The position numbers were made by a program, and so were the translations under genes. A DNA stretch of 59,266 nucleotides from Neelides folsomi. Lineage: Eukaryota > Arthropoda > Collembola > Neelipleona > Neelidae. Shown here in pieces: positions 11,401 through 26,400 of this stretch. The stretch covers positions 1-59,266 of the forward strand of contig JAQGBZ010000372.1 in the NCBI GenBank assembly GCA_034687125.1. The letters are read 5' to 3'. Position 1 is the first letter of the stretch. Each line of letters starts with the position of its first letter. Below the pieces are notes generated by a model that saw only the letters and a program-made list of their open reading frames with translations, ran no database searches and was not told the origin of the DNA.

Positions 11401-14400
11401 AAGACCCAACTAATGCTCCACACCTGCTCTCTTGTCAATAATATCTATTGGAAATATGAGAAAGTACCTTTGATATGAATTAAGGATACTGAAGCCAATG
11501 ATGTATGCTCTATGCTTACTAATGTTAATAAGTATTAATAAAATCTCCTATACACATTGTTTGAACTTCCTAAGCAACTTATCTTAAGTATTCATTATTA
11601 GGCGTCAAAGTCACATAGTGGAGTATTGAATCATCTAATCCGGACCGACCCTCATAATTCTATTTGATTTTACAATCCCCTTCTACTCTTCCGCCTTCGT
11701 TCTTTGTTTTCCCTCCGCCTGCTGTCTTATCGATTCATTTTATCTTCTCAAATAATGAAAGATTTTTTGATGCTAAGAGTGTTTGACTTTTGGTGAAATT
11801 AACCTGTCAGGAAAAGATAACCTCAAACCTCCAATAATTTATTACATCAAAATACAAGTAATTTGACCTGACTTTTACTTACAATGGAAAAAAGAAGAAT
11901 GACATTTCCTAAAGTTCGTTTTTAAGCTAATAATTAAAAGTCTTCTCTACAAATGATATTTACTCAAAGTCGACACGCGATTAAAATACCAAAGAGGTTA
12001 TTTTTAAGATGCATACATTGTTAAAGAGCAATTAGAAAAATTCGTAGTTAAAAAATTTGAAATATTTATTGAAACACTCCGCACGGAGCAAATGAAAATA
12101 ATTTGGAGTGTAATGGCCTGGAAGGTCGAATTCCAATGTGGATTTTTTGGATTGCGAAACAACCACGGTATTTACTACAAAATTTATCTATCTCGTAGAC
12201 AGAAATCTTATTAAGTATTTATTTAATGTTCTTCCACTTGAAAGGGAAGGAAAGTTGATAAGATGGAGTCTAAAAGCTCAGCGTCTCGTTAAAAGGTAAA
12301 TCCTGAGTAAAGTCATTGGGTCGTCGGGCAAATAAAAGGGCGGATTTAATCGTAAGCGAGGAATTCGTCCTCTTTTGCCAATTTGCATGAATTGACAAAG
12401 CAGTTTGTTTTGTTAACTCCGCTCTGCTGTCAGCCAAAGCAATTGGGAATGAAATTGTTCATGCCGATGATCTAATCTATCAAAATGGATTGGAACGATT
12501 GGAAGACCTTTGGATTAGCTGGTTCGGATAATGATGCTTGCCTGACTTCAAACGTAAAGTGTCACGAACGATTGGAAATGTCACCCCTAAAAACTCCTTG
12601 GTCAACTTTTTTTTATTGAAAGACAGGAGTTGAGCTCCAGCAATTTCAAGATACGCTTCTTGTATTTTTATCAATTCCATTTTCTAAAAAAATTAAATTA
12701 GTGAATTAACGCTGACATAAATTGGTCTTGTATCTGTGGTACGTGTGGATTCAGATTTAAAGCCTCTATCACAATATCCAATACATTCTTAAATAAAGTA
12801 CCCAGTTATCTAAAAAAGATCATTACAATAGAATTTTAACATTTATTGCTTGATGGGATATAATTGATAAACAAAACCACCTTCATTTTTATTTCAATAT
12901 CCATAATACAATGGGAGATAAAATAGTTATATTGCGTGCACTCGCTGAACTTGTAATTTATGCAATTTGGTGAATTTGAACACTTCCACTAACGTGTGAT
13001 TTTTTCATGAATATGACGGGCTTGGTCAAATAAACTTAACCAAATGTGTCTATCCGCGTAACGTAAATTAACAACGAGATTATGGTTCAGCATGGAATGT
13101 TGTGTATAGGTATCTTCAAAATAAGAAGATTCAATAATCGTTAGCGAGAAGGAATAATAAAGTTTGAACGAGAGATCATTATTCTCACTTGTTCATTATC
13201 AGATGGAAGGATCTGTTGAAGGCTCAGTTCAAATCAATGTACGTAAAAAGGGAAGTGAGTTTGACTCTGTGAGTTTGACTCTCCAGTTTGAAGACTTCAA
13301 GTCTTCCTGACCAGAATTAAATTTTTCCTTGCTTTATTTATTCAATTCTCGTATTTGGAAGGGAGAGACTTATGACTCCTAAATAAATCTGAAGAGGGAA
13401 AAACTGTTCGGGGGAGTGAGGACGAGTAAATTATGAATGTTGCTCAAGTGGGGGAGAGAACATGTGGAACTACTGTCTTCGCTCCTTCTGCTTTTACGGA
13501 CTCTCTCAGGTAACTCAAGATCCACTCATGTCCATTTCCAAAGGCGAAGGAGGAGAAACTATAATTGTTTAACTGACACTACCATTCATAACCCTTTCAT
13601 TCCCTTCGACAATAAGCGTGTCTGTCCAATTCCATTGTTCATTTTTACCTGAACCATGATACGCTCTATTCGAGGAGTTCTATTCGAGGAGATACATTTG
13701 AAATCATAATATGCCAAGGATTATTTCAAAGCCTTCCTTTATCAATTTTATCGCTATCTTGCTATTTTTATATGCTTTTATGTGCATGCATTCAAAAGTC
13801 ACAGCATCTTTTAGATGGAATAAAACCCAGTTCTAAATATTTACAGTTTAAAGGGGAATATTTTATGTAGGAATTAAGTTTTTTTAATTGAGTATTAAAT
13901 ACGTATTTCACGTTAAGTATAACATGAACTTATAGGACCCGTTATACCATACCCATAAATTAACAAGATACCATACCATATTTAAATAATTATAATATTA
14001 ATATGGGTTAAGAGCAACTGTGTGTATTTCGTGATGACTTATTTTGCCTATTCATTTGTATTCAATAAATGAAATGAGAGCCTTTCATTAAACCAGATTG
14101 TAGATGAATTTAAACAAAAGAAAAACTCGTATTAAAAATTAAAGAATCAAGATCATAATTTAGAAATGGAAATTTATGGTTTCGGGTTGTGAAGGCTCAG
14201 CCCGGTTTTCCTGCCTTTTGGAGATCAAGTCTCCAACAATGGGTTCAAATTACATGATTTGAATCTGACTCCACGTTCCGGAATGACTAGATGGATCTTT
14301 CCCCTCATAACTCTCCTCCATCGTCTCCACTTACGATTTTCCCCCCTCAAGTTGAAAAGGATAATATGAGAAGTAGTGCACTGTCATGCCCTAGAAGTTG

Positions 14401-17400
14401 TTCTCCTCTGCAGGTGCTTAACACTCATTTATTTCTCCCACTTCACCCGGACTCGATGTGTGTCCAGGAGTTTCTCAAGGACCGTTTATTCCCTTCGTCT
14501 CGCCGGCCAAAGTCATTGTTCAAATCACCATTTCATCATTCTGACGATTCTTACCTGTTAAAGTCTCGTTCATGCATTCCCAGAAATTTACCTGTAAATA
14601 ATAAAAGATCTTTTTAGACATTTGAATTTAATAATTTTTTTAAATTTATTCTTCATTATAATCCTTCATACTTTATTCAAATATTGACATTTAACTATAT
14701 TTAATAAAAGTTATTTGGAGCCAATTAATTACAGTTCATGAGCGTGTATAAATATGAGGTCTTATTGTAATGATAATGGTAATGTAAAAACTTTTTATTA
14801 AAGATACAGACGGATCAAATGGAATAAAAAAGTTTATTTAAATCTCCAATGAACACACGGGGAGAAAATGTATTTTTACTACAAAGCCGCATTACCAGCT
14901 GAGATGTCATAATGCCTTATAAGAGAAAGTATTTAGAATTAATAGCTAAGCTCGTTTGATACATGACCATGTTCTGTAGAGTAAAGATGAAGGGTCTTAA
15001 ATGCGGCCGTCTTGAAACTCTTTCTAAACACGTTAGACATACAACGTCGTTGCAAAGCCATTGACATTGCATTGTATTAGATCTCCAGACTTTGTATAAG
15101 GATTAGGAATTAGAATTCATGTCAGGGTGTCATATAAATACATATGACTTCTATACCACAAACCCTCGGGGATGAGACGAGGGAGAGAAACCTTGCAGAG
15201 AAAGAAAGTGCCATTTGAAGGTCCAGAGGTGTCGGATTGGAATTCAAAGTGATAAGATCAAACCATCGAGCGTCGGGAGAGTGACCAAGGGAAAAGACAT
15301 AGGAGATTTGAACGAGTTTCATCCTTCCAGATCTCCCTGCTGATACTTTAATGTCCCGGTTTATGACTCCGAGTGACGTCCATGGCAGGGGACTCGCCTT
15401 ATTATTATTATCATACATATTAAACTTCATTATTTCCCTTCTGCCTCATGCGTCTATTTACATACGCATAACACTTCCCATGATATTTAATACTTCAAGT
15501 ATGGAGAAATGTGGAGATGCATTTGATCATGAAATTTCTTATTTTTGGTATTTCATTTCCTCGTTGAAGGGAGAAAAAGCGGAGATGTTGTGTGAAATAT
15601 TCCTTCCATTTCATCACCCAAAGCTCCTTTTATTGCTCATAGGAAGGATCTCGGGGAGAGTTGAAAAAGCGGCTGGTGACAGCGTTCGTCCTTCCCTTGT
15701 CAAACAATAGGACGTCTGAAATCTCACACGAGAGAAATGTCTCGACCTCTTCAGATTTATACATCAAGGAGGGAAGATTCAGCCCGACCAACGATTTCTT
15801 GGACATGTAGAAAGAAGAAGAGTTTGGGAAACGACGGGAGATCAACTCACCTCTGAGCTTTTTATAGCCATAAACTTGAAGCTTGAAATAATTCTTGGTC
15901 TTGACATTTACATGCTGGCTAATGCACCAAGGGCTCCTCTCACGCGGGGACAAAACACATAAACTCTGGAAATTACGAAGGTGGAGAGAAAAACAGGTTG
16001 CTCTTCCCTTCCTGATAGCCGAAACTGGAAAAAAGGACCTCATTCTCCATTCTTCCCCATTTGCCCGAATCTCTCTCATTGTCTGACTTGGCCTATCTTT
16101 GTCTATCGACTCGACGCGTTTATTCTCCCAAAGGGACCCCTAATGACCCCAAATCCCTTAAGAGTTTTCTGGGAGAGAAAGAACATGCATGTAAGAGAAG
16201 TACTAAATTTCCTTCAACCGAAACAAGTCGCAAATTAACAGGGAAAGGACAGGGGAATGGATTTATGCTACACACAAGAATATTCGACTCCCATCCAACC
16301 TTTGCTTTCAATGCTTTCAATGGTAAAGTAAATTTAAGTGTTTAAGGTCTTGATTTATTTTATGCGGTTAGCTAATAGGACCCTTGTTCTAATTCCAAGG
16401 CCGACAGCCTCGTGCTAATATAAAATCCCATAAGATCTTAATACAAAAACCGACACGTTTAACTTCTTTTCCAATTTTATTTCACAAAAATGTCCTTTGG
16501 GTAAAAATGGCTAAAAGGAGACATTTTGAAGTATCAAGTTCCTCATCTTGAGTCGAGTCATTACAAGGAATTTAAGATCAAGATACACTCGCCCTTTGTA
16601 AATTCCTTTCTTCATTGACATAACGTATAGTTTACCTCCATTGGAATTGAGAATGTTGATATCCTTGCTGTTTTTATAGACTTGGGGTTGAATGCATTAA
16701 GTACCTTGCGGTCAAAGGTAAAGTGAAATGAAAATAGTAATGGTGACTTCTCATTATTATATTCATAAGAAGGGATGGGCATGGATTCAAAGATCATCTG
16801 TGATTCACAATGAGGAGGAGAAGAATGCATGTGAATCTTCCCCCCACTGTCCAATATTAAACAATGATTCATATGTGTATAAAGTCCCTAGAGATACTTT
16901 ATACGGACAAAGGTGAGTTGAAGGAGGTCCCTCTGAGAAAGGCCCTCTTAATAGCACATTTTTAAATGTGTAAATAAGAAGAGGAAAAAATGAATAGTTT
17001 TTCTGCTTCGCTGTGTCTCTGTCAATTCTACCACACAATACTCCCCTCGATGAGCCCAGAGAAAAACTCAACGCATTCTTCAATTCTTCTCCTTTTTTTC
17101 ATGATGAGATTCAAATAGCCACAAACTTATCGAGTATATATGGGAAGATGAGAGCGATCAAAGTTCAAAGAACATCGCTGTCTCTTCCATCATAATAATC
17201 TGCCACCCACTCGTGTAGAATACGATTAACTTATACGAAAACCAATCCTAAACTATAGCTAATGTAAATACTTTATGTTCAACTACTTATTAGTATATAC
17301 CAAAAGTCTTTTGACTTTGGCTTTTCTTGGAAGAAGAGATGAACTTTCAAATAAAGGGCGACTTGGTTAAATCATTTTTTTATTTTTGACTCTCGTAGTC

Positions 17401-20400
17401 AGACAAGGGGAGGAGGAGAAAGCTTAATTCCTTTTCACAGCAATTTGGAATTGGTCCAAAATACCTAAGGATCTATTACCCCACATTCTTTGCCACAATA
17501 GGATCGAAGTAGGCGAAATATATTAGTCGTACGCGGAGAGTCTTCTTATCATTTCGAGCCAATAGGAATAAAAAATGAAAGTTTTACTCTGACCCTCCTA
17601 CTCGTGGTACTCATGAACCACTTGGTCCCTCCAGAATCAAAGAGGAATGAAATGGAGCAAGAGAGATGAGGAATCTAAATTAAGTATCAGTGAGGCTAAA
17701 GATCATTAGACCAAGAAAAAGCAGATGGTATGAAGAATTTGATTTTAAAATTCAACCGAACCGAAGGAGCAATCAAAGGTTCCATTTCAATACAGACATT
17801 CCTCTTCCTCCAAGACATTGAAATGGGCTTATCTCAATAAATGATTCCATACGTCTAAATCAAAGGGTCGATGCTGTCAAATGACACACAAAGAGTCGTC
17901 TCGAAGAAGTCAATTAACCGAGGTGGAAAAGGGTTTTTAGCACAGGAAGAACGACAGAAGTCGCAAGGCACTACTTCCAACGAGGCAACTTAGATAAGAT
18001 AGGGATGAAAGCTAACACATCCTGACTCAAGGAGTTGATTTACCTTTTGAGAGCCTAATTACATCTGCCGGTATCTCAATTGCTAGCCGGAGACACCCAT
18101 ATTATCCACATGGTATGTTTTGGGTGCCCTGGAGCGGAGTCGCTTATTCCGAACCTCTCTTTTCATGGAAAAGGGCGAAAAAGAATATAAGCCTTTCACA
18201 ACAAACATGTCATTAATTTGACAAATAGCGGCAAATGGGCGGACAACGAGGATTCGACACAGAATAAAGATGAATGTAAAGATGTGCTTTCTCAGGCGAG
18301 TGGAAGTGACTATTGGGGAGATCCATTTGGGGATCCTCCTCGCATTCTTCCATCTGCAGAGGGAGGAAGAGGAAGGAGTTGGGGAGACACAAAAGAAAAT
18401 AAAGAATTCATCATTTTGATACGCATAATGTAAACCTCCCTATCGTCTCAATTTGGAAATGCAAAGAGAGGAAACGAGACTCTTCGCATATTTATTCTTG
18501 CTGGTTGTAAATCTCTCTCACCAATCTTGTTACTCTCGTTATCTCACTTACGAACCTAATATGAGAATGCCCAACAGAGCCCTGATCGCTTATGCAGAAG
18601 GAAGTCCGCGGTGCAGAACCTAAGGACCTGTTTTTCAAATCTTGAGCTTCTCAAGTGGAGCCACTTTAAAATGACTTTTCCCCGCCTTTGAGTCCCAAAA
18701 CATATCGGAAGCGATTTATTAATGGAAAGATGAGGAAGAAACTGTCAGTTTCCTAGAATGGTAATTTACGAGGTCTACAACCTGTCAAAACGGAAACAAG
18801 GGTCACAATGTCAGGTTGGCACATAAAGAATGATTGCATTTGACACCAAATGTATGGAAATACGTCAACTGCTCTGAAATCATAAATGGAAATTAGGGCT
18901 CACTTTGCATTTAAATGATTTAAATTATATCAGCATGCTACTGTGTTGAATATTATGGGAATTATAATTGGCAATTATAATTTAAGACTGGGGAAAGCGA
19001 GGATCTTTAAACTTGAGCAAATAATTCTTTAATATTTTTTTAGCATGATGAAAGAATTCAAACCAATTACAAGTTTAATTTCTCCTCCGTGGACCAATAT
19101 TCCAAATGGAGCTCTTGAGGGAGCTTTAAATAAAGTAGAGGATGAGTTAAGAGGGCAATAAAAAGTGGGAGGGAAATTCCCAAAACGCCATGAAGAATCT
19201 CCCAATTTTCAAACCTGCTGCATACATTTATTATACGATCAATTGTGAAAATAATCATTGAGGGATGCTGGGATCTATTTATGAAGCATGAAAGCCACAG
19301 ATTCATAAAAGGATGCGTGTGTGAGCCTGAATGAACTCCCATCTGTATATTATGTAATAAGGAGATTTGGAGCGTAATTTGGGAATAATGTGATGTACGT
19401 GTTTATTGCCCACAAGGAAAGGGAAGAGACGTTATTATGACCTGTCATGAAAGGAGAAGGGAGCCTGGAAAGCAAAACCCAGACCCAATGAGGATCTGGA
19501 AGACGCAAATGCCAAGCTCGCCGTTTTATGAGGTTCAGGCTGTTAAATTTTCATGCGAAGCTGCTGGTGAGAGAAAGAATCCTACTAGAGGTGAAAGGAG
19601 AATCTTCAGAGGACCAAGAAGAATAAAGGAGATACATAATCGACATGGAGGTTGGACTCAACCTCAACTCCTCACTAATTTCCTCTCTCCCTCACACTCG
19701 GAAAATCCTCCCCTTCACACATCTCTATTATTCAATTCACTCCTCTTTTACAACTTGTAACGAGGAGTGGAGAACAGAAGAGTTCAACAATGTACAAATA
19801 CATACATTAATATACTTGTACGAATGCATGTAGGTATTCAGTTTATATGTATGTGGGAGCATATGGGAAATTGTATGATAGAGAATAGAATCACAGCCTT
19901 TCGTTTGTTTACACTTTACAATGACGATGAGGATCCCAATCCCTTCACACAATGTTTTCATAAGGCGGCCAAAAACTATAAATTAAGGAAACCAACACGT
20001 TAGCTCTTCTACATTTGACATACGATTCCAGTTGGGTTCAATGAAGTTTACATTCTTTCTTTCAATGCTCAATTCATTCTTCAGCTCCTTCAACATCCAA
20101 AAGTCGGTGTAAGCCCAACTTGGATTCTTAAAAGATTTCAATGAACCTGTGAGCTTTTATTTGAATGAATTTAAACTTGAATGCGCTTATTTGATTTCTT
20201 AATAAGAACCTATGAATTTAAAACCACTATTCAATCCTTCTCCCATATTCATGTTGTGTAAAATAATATTTATACTCTCGCAGTTAGCTTGAGCTTTTCC
20301 GGTACTAAAATTACATAACATAGTATATACTGTATATTTTAATTACTCTCTTACCAAGTCTTTAATTGAATATACCAAAATTCATTCATCTCCTCCACAA

Positions 20401-23400
20401 TCAATGTAGTAGTGATTTGGGACGAGATTATGAGGTTTCTTTTCTAAAGAGTGTAATTTGAGCAAAGCACAAAGGGTTCACTTGCTTTTCCTTGATCTCT
20501 AAATAGGAAAATGAATGAATGGAAGGAGATGGAGAGAAGAATGAAGAACCAAATTGGCTTAAATTTTAAGTTCCAAGGAATAATTTTGTGTTCTATTGAA
20601 GGAAAGTAAAGGGAGCCCTCTCTCTCCTTCCTTTATCAAAGAAGTGGGAGCTGAAGAAATGGAAGCGGAGCCTTCTGGGAACTTCTTTGACCTCTTCCTT
20701 TTTTATCCCACACTTAACTACACGCTCGAGAAATTGAGTGTCAAATTCGTGTGAAAATATTGTTGGGATAAAGAATAGTTGAAGAGGGTTGAGTAAATAT
20801 GATGGACAAATATTGACACGCATTCTGATTTGGATAAATAAGGGCTTGTTGTGTGCCTTGGTTTTTTTTACCTGTTTAATCACCTTCCTATCCCTTATCG
20901 TTTATTTTACTTCCTCTATTCTTTTCTTTGCTCAGACGCAATCCAGTAGATTAGAAATGATAAAGTGAAAACACATGCCTATTCAATTTACCTATTTTCT
21001 TCGATTATTCTCAATTTTCAATATTATCTATTATCTTCTCTACACGAGGATGATTGTACTTGTACAATTCAAAAGCTAACGTTGACATAAAATAATAAAA
21101 CATGAACTTTTGTTACGATTATTTAGTGTAAGTGTAACAAATAACGAAAAAATTGCATTCTAACTTGAAAGCTTTGAAACAATAATAATTATACGTATAC
21201 GTGGTATATTGGCTTTGGAATATTGGTGTTAATATGTTTGTTAATCCATGTCTCCGCATCGAAGGAATGAAATATTGAACTGGAAAATTTCGAGAGGGTA
21301 AAAGTGAAACCCAAGACATATTGAGAATGTTGAGTTGAGAGTGGCGGGGCTAAAATGTCTGGTTGATTCCCAGCAAGTTCTCGCCCTTCGTCTCTTGTGG
21401 TTTCAATATTTTCCAGTCCATAAGTAAGAAATTCATTTGGCCCTTCGCTTTCTTCCGCCTCATCTTACCAATTCGGGGTTGTGCTCCTGCGTAGCTTTCT
21501 CACATTTACAGTTTTAATGGGGAATGAGCTGTAAGAAGAGACGACGTCCCTTGACAGGGATCAGGGACAGAGACCAGGTCCCAGTTAAAAAAAACACCAC
21601 AGTCGAATTACTGCCCATTGAATATTTACCCTCACAGTCTCCTCGACTCTCACAGTAAAATGGGTTCTAAAACCCCAACAATGTCAATTTCTTCATCCCT
21701 GTTTGAAAGTGTATTTGAAGGGAGGAGGATCTGGCAGTGTGAGGAACTTGACAGCTCGGCTCATTTCCCTTCTTCAAATACTTATGAAGAGGAAGGGGTG
21801 AGAAAGAATGGATTATTAAATCCTATCGTTTACTTGTGCTCAAGAAGTCATAAACTGAGTCTCGACGACTGATTTGTGGGCCGAGACAGAGCCGCTCCTT
21901 TGGGATCTACAGGGATTCCAATGCTCTTGCGAACGACAATCAACAGAAAGTTCGACAGTAACGCACGACTGTTTGATCGTTCTAAGTAATAAAACGCATA
22001 AAAATACACATCCTCTCCATTTCCTAACTCCCGACACTCATCCAGGGTCATGAAAATGTCAATTTTTCTTATCGTAGACTTTAGAATCAGTAAACAGAGT
22101 TCATCTTAAGTGGAAAGAGTGGGAGAGATGAAAAAATCATCATTTTTCATTTCATTCTCTTTAATAACTTTTAAACTATGAATTCTATCTCATCGTCAGT
22201 ACATGAAGCAACATATGTAGATATTTAGAACACCATTAAACTTTTGGATTTAAATGAATAATAATTTTAATTTACAAATATTGAAAAATTTAGAGTGGAT
22301 TCTGATATTTTTTGATTTATAAATATGTAATATTATCTAGATATTTAAATGCATTAGATTCATAAGAATCACCTTTGGTGAACTTTAGTTATCTGTTTTA
22401 TTAAAGAGTTAACTTGCTAGAATTGAACAAGATTGTAATGTAAATAAGAGTACGTGATATTCGTCTCTAGTGTATAAGGTTTATGCAAATAGTAAATGAA
22501 GAATCATTCTTCGGAATGCCCAATTGGTACTAGACAAGTTACATAAATGAAGGGGTGGTTGTTGACAAGAGTGGAATTCAGTGGAATATTATTCTAAAAG
22601 TCTTGAGATTGTCAACAGGTCAAATGAGTGAAGGAGGAGTGAATTGATAGAGTCGTCGTCGCCGTGGTTTATTGTCACCATTAAGAAGAGCCTTTAGGAC
22701 TTATTTAGTCAATTCTAAAGAACCCCTTAAAACATTTAGCTTAATGGAGTAAAATAGATCTACTTGACTTATCACATTGGTATTTTCCTATTCAACCCAC
22801 TTGGCTTCTCCACACACCATACTTTCATATGTACAGAATGCATCTATATTTATTCGTGTATGTAATATATGCATTTTGTAGAGGGAGAAAACCCATGAAT
22901 TTTTCATTTGCCTCATCTTGTGCATTCCCTGATGTATTTTTGTATTGACTGAATGATCCTCTTTTTCTCCTCATGCAATGGGATGAGATAAAAATAATGA
23001 TTTAAGCCTATTAAAATTAATCTTTTGATGGGTTGAAAGTGACAGGGAATATTATTTTCCTTCACTTACTCCGGATAATGGTCTTTTAAAAGGGAGGAAT
23101 AATGGGAATTTACATCTCTCCCTGCTTCTTCTTCCCCTCTACAAATTTGGGGTCTTTTGAGGGTGAATCTTTGCTCCACACTCATCCGAATGTTGAAGTG
23201 GAAGTTGAGAGTGGAGGCATTTGTAAATGTCCTCTCTTCCGCGCTTCATTCATCAATCATGTCAAATGGGACGATAAGGGTGAATTGTCAAGTGGGAGCG
23301 ATTCAAGATAATATTATCTTTAATCTGAGAAGTTCCATTGTTAAAAATGGAATTCTTATCTCGATCATTATGTATCATCCTTATTCTCTGCCGTATTAAT

Positions 23401-26400
23401 CCTTGTACTCCAACTTGGGCTCGCCCTCGGAGCAATACTTTTATAACCTGGGGAGAATGTATTTTTATATGTATCCAAAACTATGCACGAGATCATTGGT
23501 GGATAATGTTGAGGCGTGTATGGGTTGGTTCCATTTCAATTCCTCCTCCAATGTCCCTGCTGTTGTGACATGAGGAAGGCCCAGTGGGGCCGGAGACGCT
23601 AAGGCGGAGGCCCTTAATATTTATCATTCCTCTCCCTCTCTCAACATCTCAACCTGTGGGAGATTGGTCTGGTGGAGAGCGAAGGTTGGGATCTTCGGGA
23701 AGAACCCCAGGAGAAAAAAGGCAGGAAGAGGACGAGGGCGACTTTTGAGTTCCGTCCACAATGGGGTTTTATTTACCACTCCGAGATTTATGTCGAGTGG
23801 TGGAGAAGAAGCTGGAATTCCTTGGCTGATACGAACAAGACAACTTGGATTTGTTAATGATGAGGATGAGGAGCTACGCCACACACGTTTCATCTCTTTC
23901 ATAACAATGAACCTCGTAGCTCTCATTGTGTTCAAATATTTGAGATCCGAGTTGACTTGGAGGGAAAGGGAAAACCACCTTTGACTCTCCAGGGGATCTC
24001 CGTCCAATTCCCAATATTCAGATATTTCCCAACAAACCCAGAAAACATAAAGTGTTCTTCTCCCCTCACCATTTTGAAATAAAGGTCTTTCACATGTTGA
24101 CAACTGATGCAAAATGCAGGTGTGGATTTCTCGTAATGCGATGATTAAAAATGATGGAGAGTGCATTAGGAGTAATAAAATAATAATAAATGCAATACGC
24201 TTCGTATCTAAAAGAAAGAGCAGTAAAAAAGAACTGATTGGAACTTACGAGTTGAGATGGGCAGAGGAGTTGAATGGGTCGTAAAAGTTTATTCCGTGCA
24301 TCCGCGTTTGACTCGGCCGCGAGAGTCACCAGGGACAGCTGAAAGCGTCAATCAAAGTTGGATTAGACCAGTGGATAGAATATTACATACATGGTTATAT
24401 TAAATTTAAGTATTAGAATCAGAGGCGAGACGCGCATTCTAAATGAACGAGATGCTTAGTCGATAGCCAACAGAGGAACCTCAAAGGGATAATTGAATAC
24501 GACTTTACAAACCCTCTAATAAATGACTGTGTACTTCATTCCTGATTGAATCTTGGAAGAGAAAATCCTCTTCGCGTTTATTTACTTTATTCGTGATTGG
24601 GATGATAAAAAGGTTTTCTTCGACTCACTTCGAAGGTGCATGAAAAAGTCATACATAATTCCTCGTCCTGCATAATTCATATCATATTTCGACTCTTCAA
24701 TACGCAAAACCACATTCAGACTTATTTACTATTTAAATTTATTTCCTTTGTATTGTGAAAAGCACATAGACATTTATTACATTTTTTAGCCATCATATCA
24801 AATTTTATTTCCTTATTTGCAATAAGAAGTCATATTTAATAATAATAACAATAAAATTGCATTAATTTGGATAATACTACAATTAATTCTTGTCATTTGG
24901 ACCCAACATGGGGACATTGGAAGATGATTAATTGTATGATAATTAAATGAATTGGAAGATGTCGAACGAGTGATGTTTTTAACTTTAAAGACGTTCCAAA
25001 TAGAAAGCAAAGAATTTATCATTGTCTTTGACCCTTGGCCGGATATCATCAATTTGAGAAAGATGATAAAAGAATAAAATAAATAATGGAATTGAACTCC
25101 AGGATCGGATAATGAATGCAGGGAGGCCCTCATGAAGAGAAACAAGAAGGATGATCAAAAGGGCAACCACATACTGATTCCACAACCTTCTCGGTTGAAT
25201 AGAATTAAATCATCGGGCAGATCGTAATAATTAATAAGCTAAAGGGCCCTCGTCTCCTTCCTGCTACGATCACCATTGAGCTCATATCATAAATACTTAA
25301 ATACATATGGACTCTCTGTACATGGTGAGGCCTTTATCATTTATGTATTTGAATTGGAGAGATGAGAATGGGCGAGTGATGAGGGCTAGGATTATGCAAG
25401 GAATCGGGTGGAGAAGGAAAGTCTCTCCATGTGAAAAAAAGAATCTTGAGGATCCATGGAGTGCGAAGGGTCCGAGGCGTGTTTGTTTTTGTCCCTTTGA
25501 CAATGGGGGGCTATCAAGGGATAAGTACCCAATCCGGCCCATGCATACCATAAATATGAAGTTGAGGAAGCAGGGAAGCCAATTCTCGTTCGAGTCGTAG
25601 GGAGCCCTTGAGGAGCATAGGGGCTCTCCCTCGCACCACTTGGAGGAGACGACAAGGAAAAAAGCCAAGAGGAAGAGGGAAGGAAAATGAATTTTTTCCT
25701 CTGCCTCGTTAATCTCGGGAGTCAAGACACACTTGAATTCAATCGAGCGAGTCCATCAAGCAGATCGAGGGTTCAACTGCGTCCTGCGAGGCAGACACCC
25801 TAAAGGACCTCATTCACTCTTGCCTAATCAGTTTAACGAATTCAATTCAATTTACTCACTTAGACAATGAGGACCCTTGACTTGAATTAAAACAATATTT
25901 ATTCTCTTGTTCCAAACCATTAATTAAACCAAAGCTTTTTAAATCATGATATGTAAATCTTATAACATAATTCTAATTAATTTATTTGGGTGACAATTTG
26001 CTAAAGGGCTTTTATGTAGCACTACTTAAAGTTTAATATTGAATAAAATTAGCTTTATTGTTAAATATTGTGCAATCAACCGGTAGTTAAGCTTTAGTAT
26101 AAGTTGGTTTAATTGACCCAACATTGAATAGGAAATTATTCCATGTTAATTTTAAATAAAAATTTGTATTCATCTCATTTTCATTGATGTCAGGAGCATA
26201 ATAGTGAAAGTTCATGGGAGAACGATACGACCGTCCGTATTTACATAACTTTTTTTAATACGATAAATTGAAAGGCGGGATTGTTGAATAAATAAAGACG
26301 ACCCCAAATCCGTTCCTTGGAAAACTCCTTTAGAGCACTAATGTCAAATAAATGTCCCGAGGTTGGTCGTTCTCGAAATAAGGGATTGAGCCAGTGGGAG

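Noticed and set aside
14291..14617. 108-codon plus-strand frame rich in Ser/Pro
   Set aside because: Covers the RECK microexon in antisense, with no start context, domain or exon partner.
23624..24166. 180-codon open frame on the minus strand in RECK intron 3
   Set aside because: No family resemblance, no splice partners, a Ser/Pro/Arg mix typical of a shadow frame, and an overlapping plus-strand frame of 106 codons. Likely chance in a less AT-rich intron.
25297..25725. 142-codon minus-strand frame in RECK intron 2
   Set aside because: Contains hydrophobic stretches but no signal-peptide start, no domain and no joinable exon; three frames overlap here on both strands.
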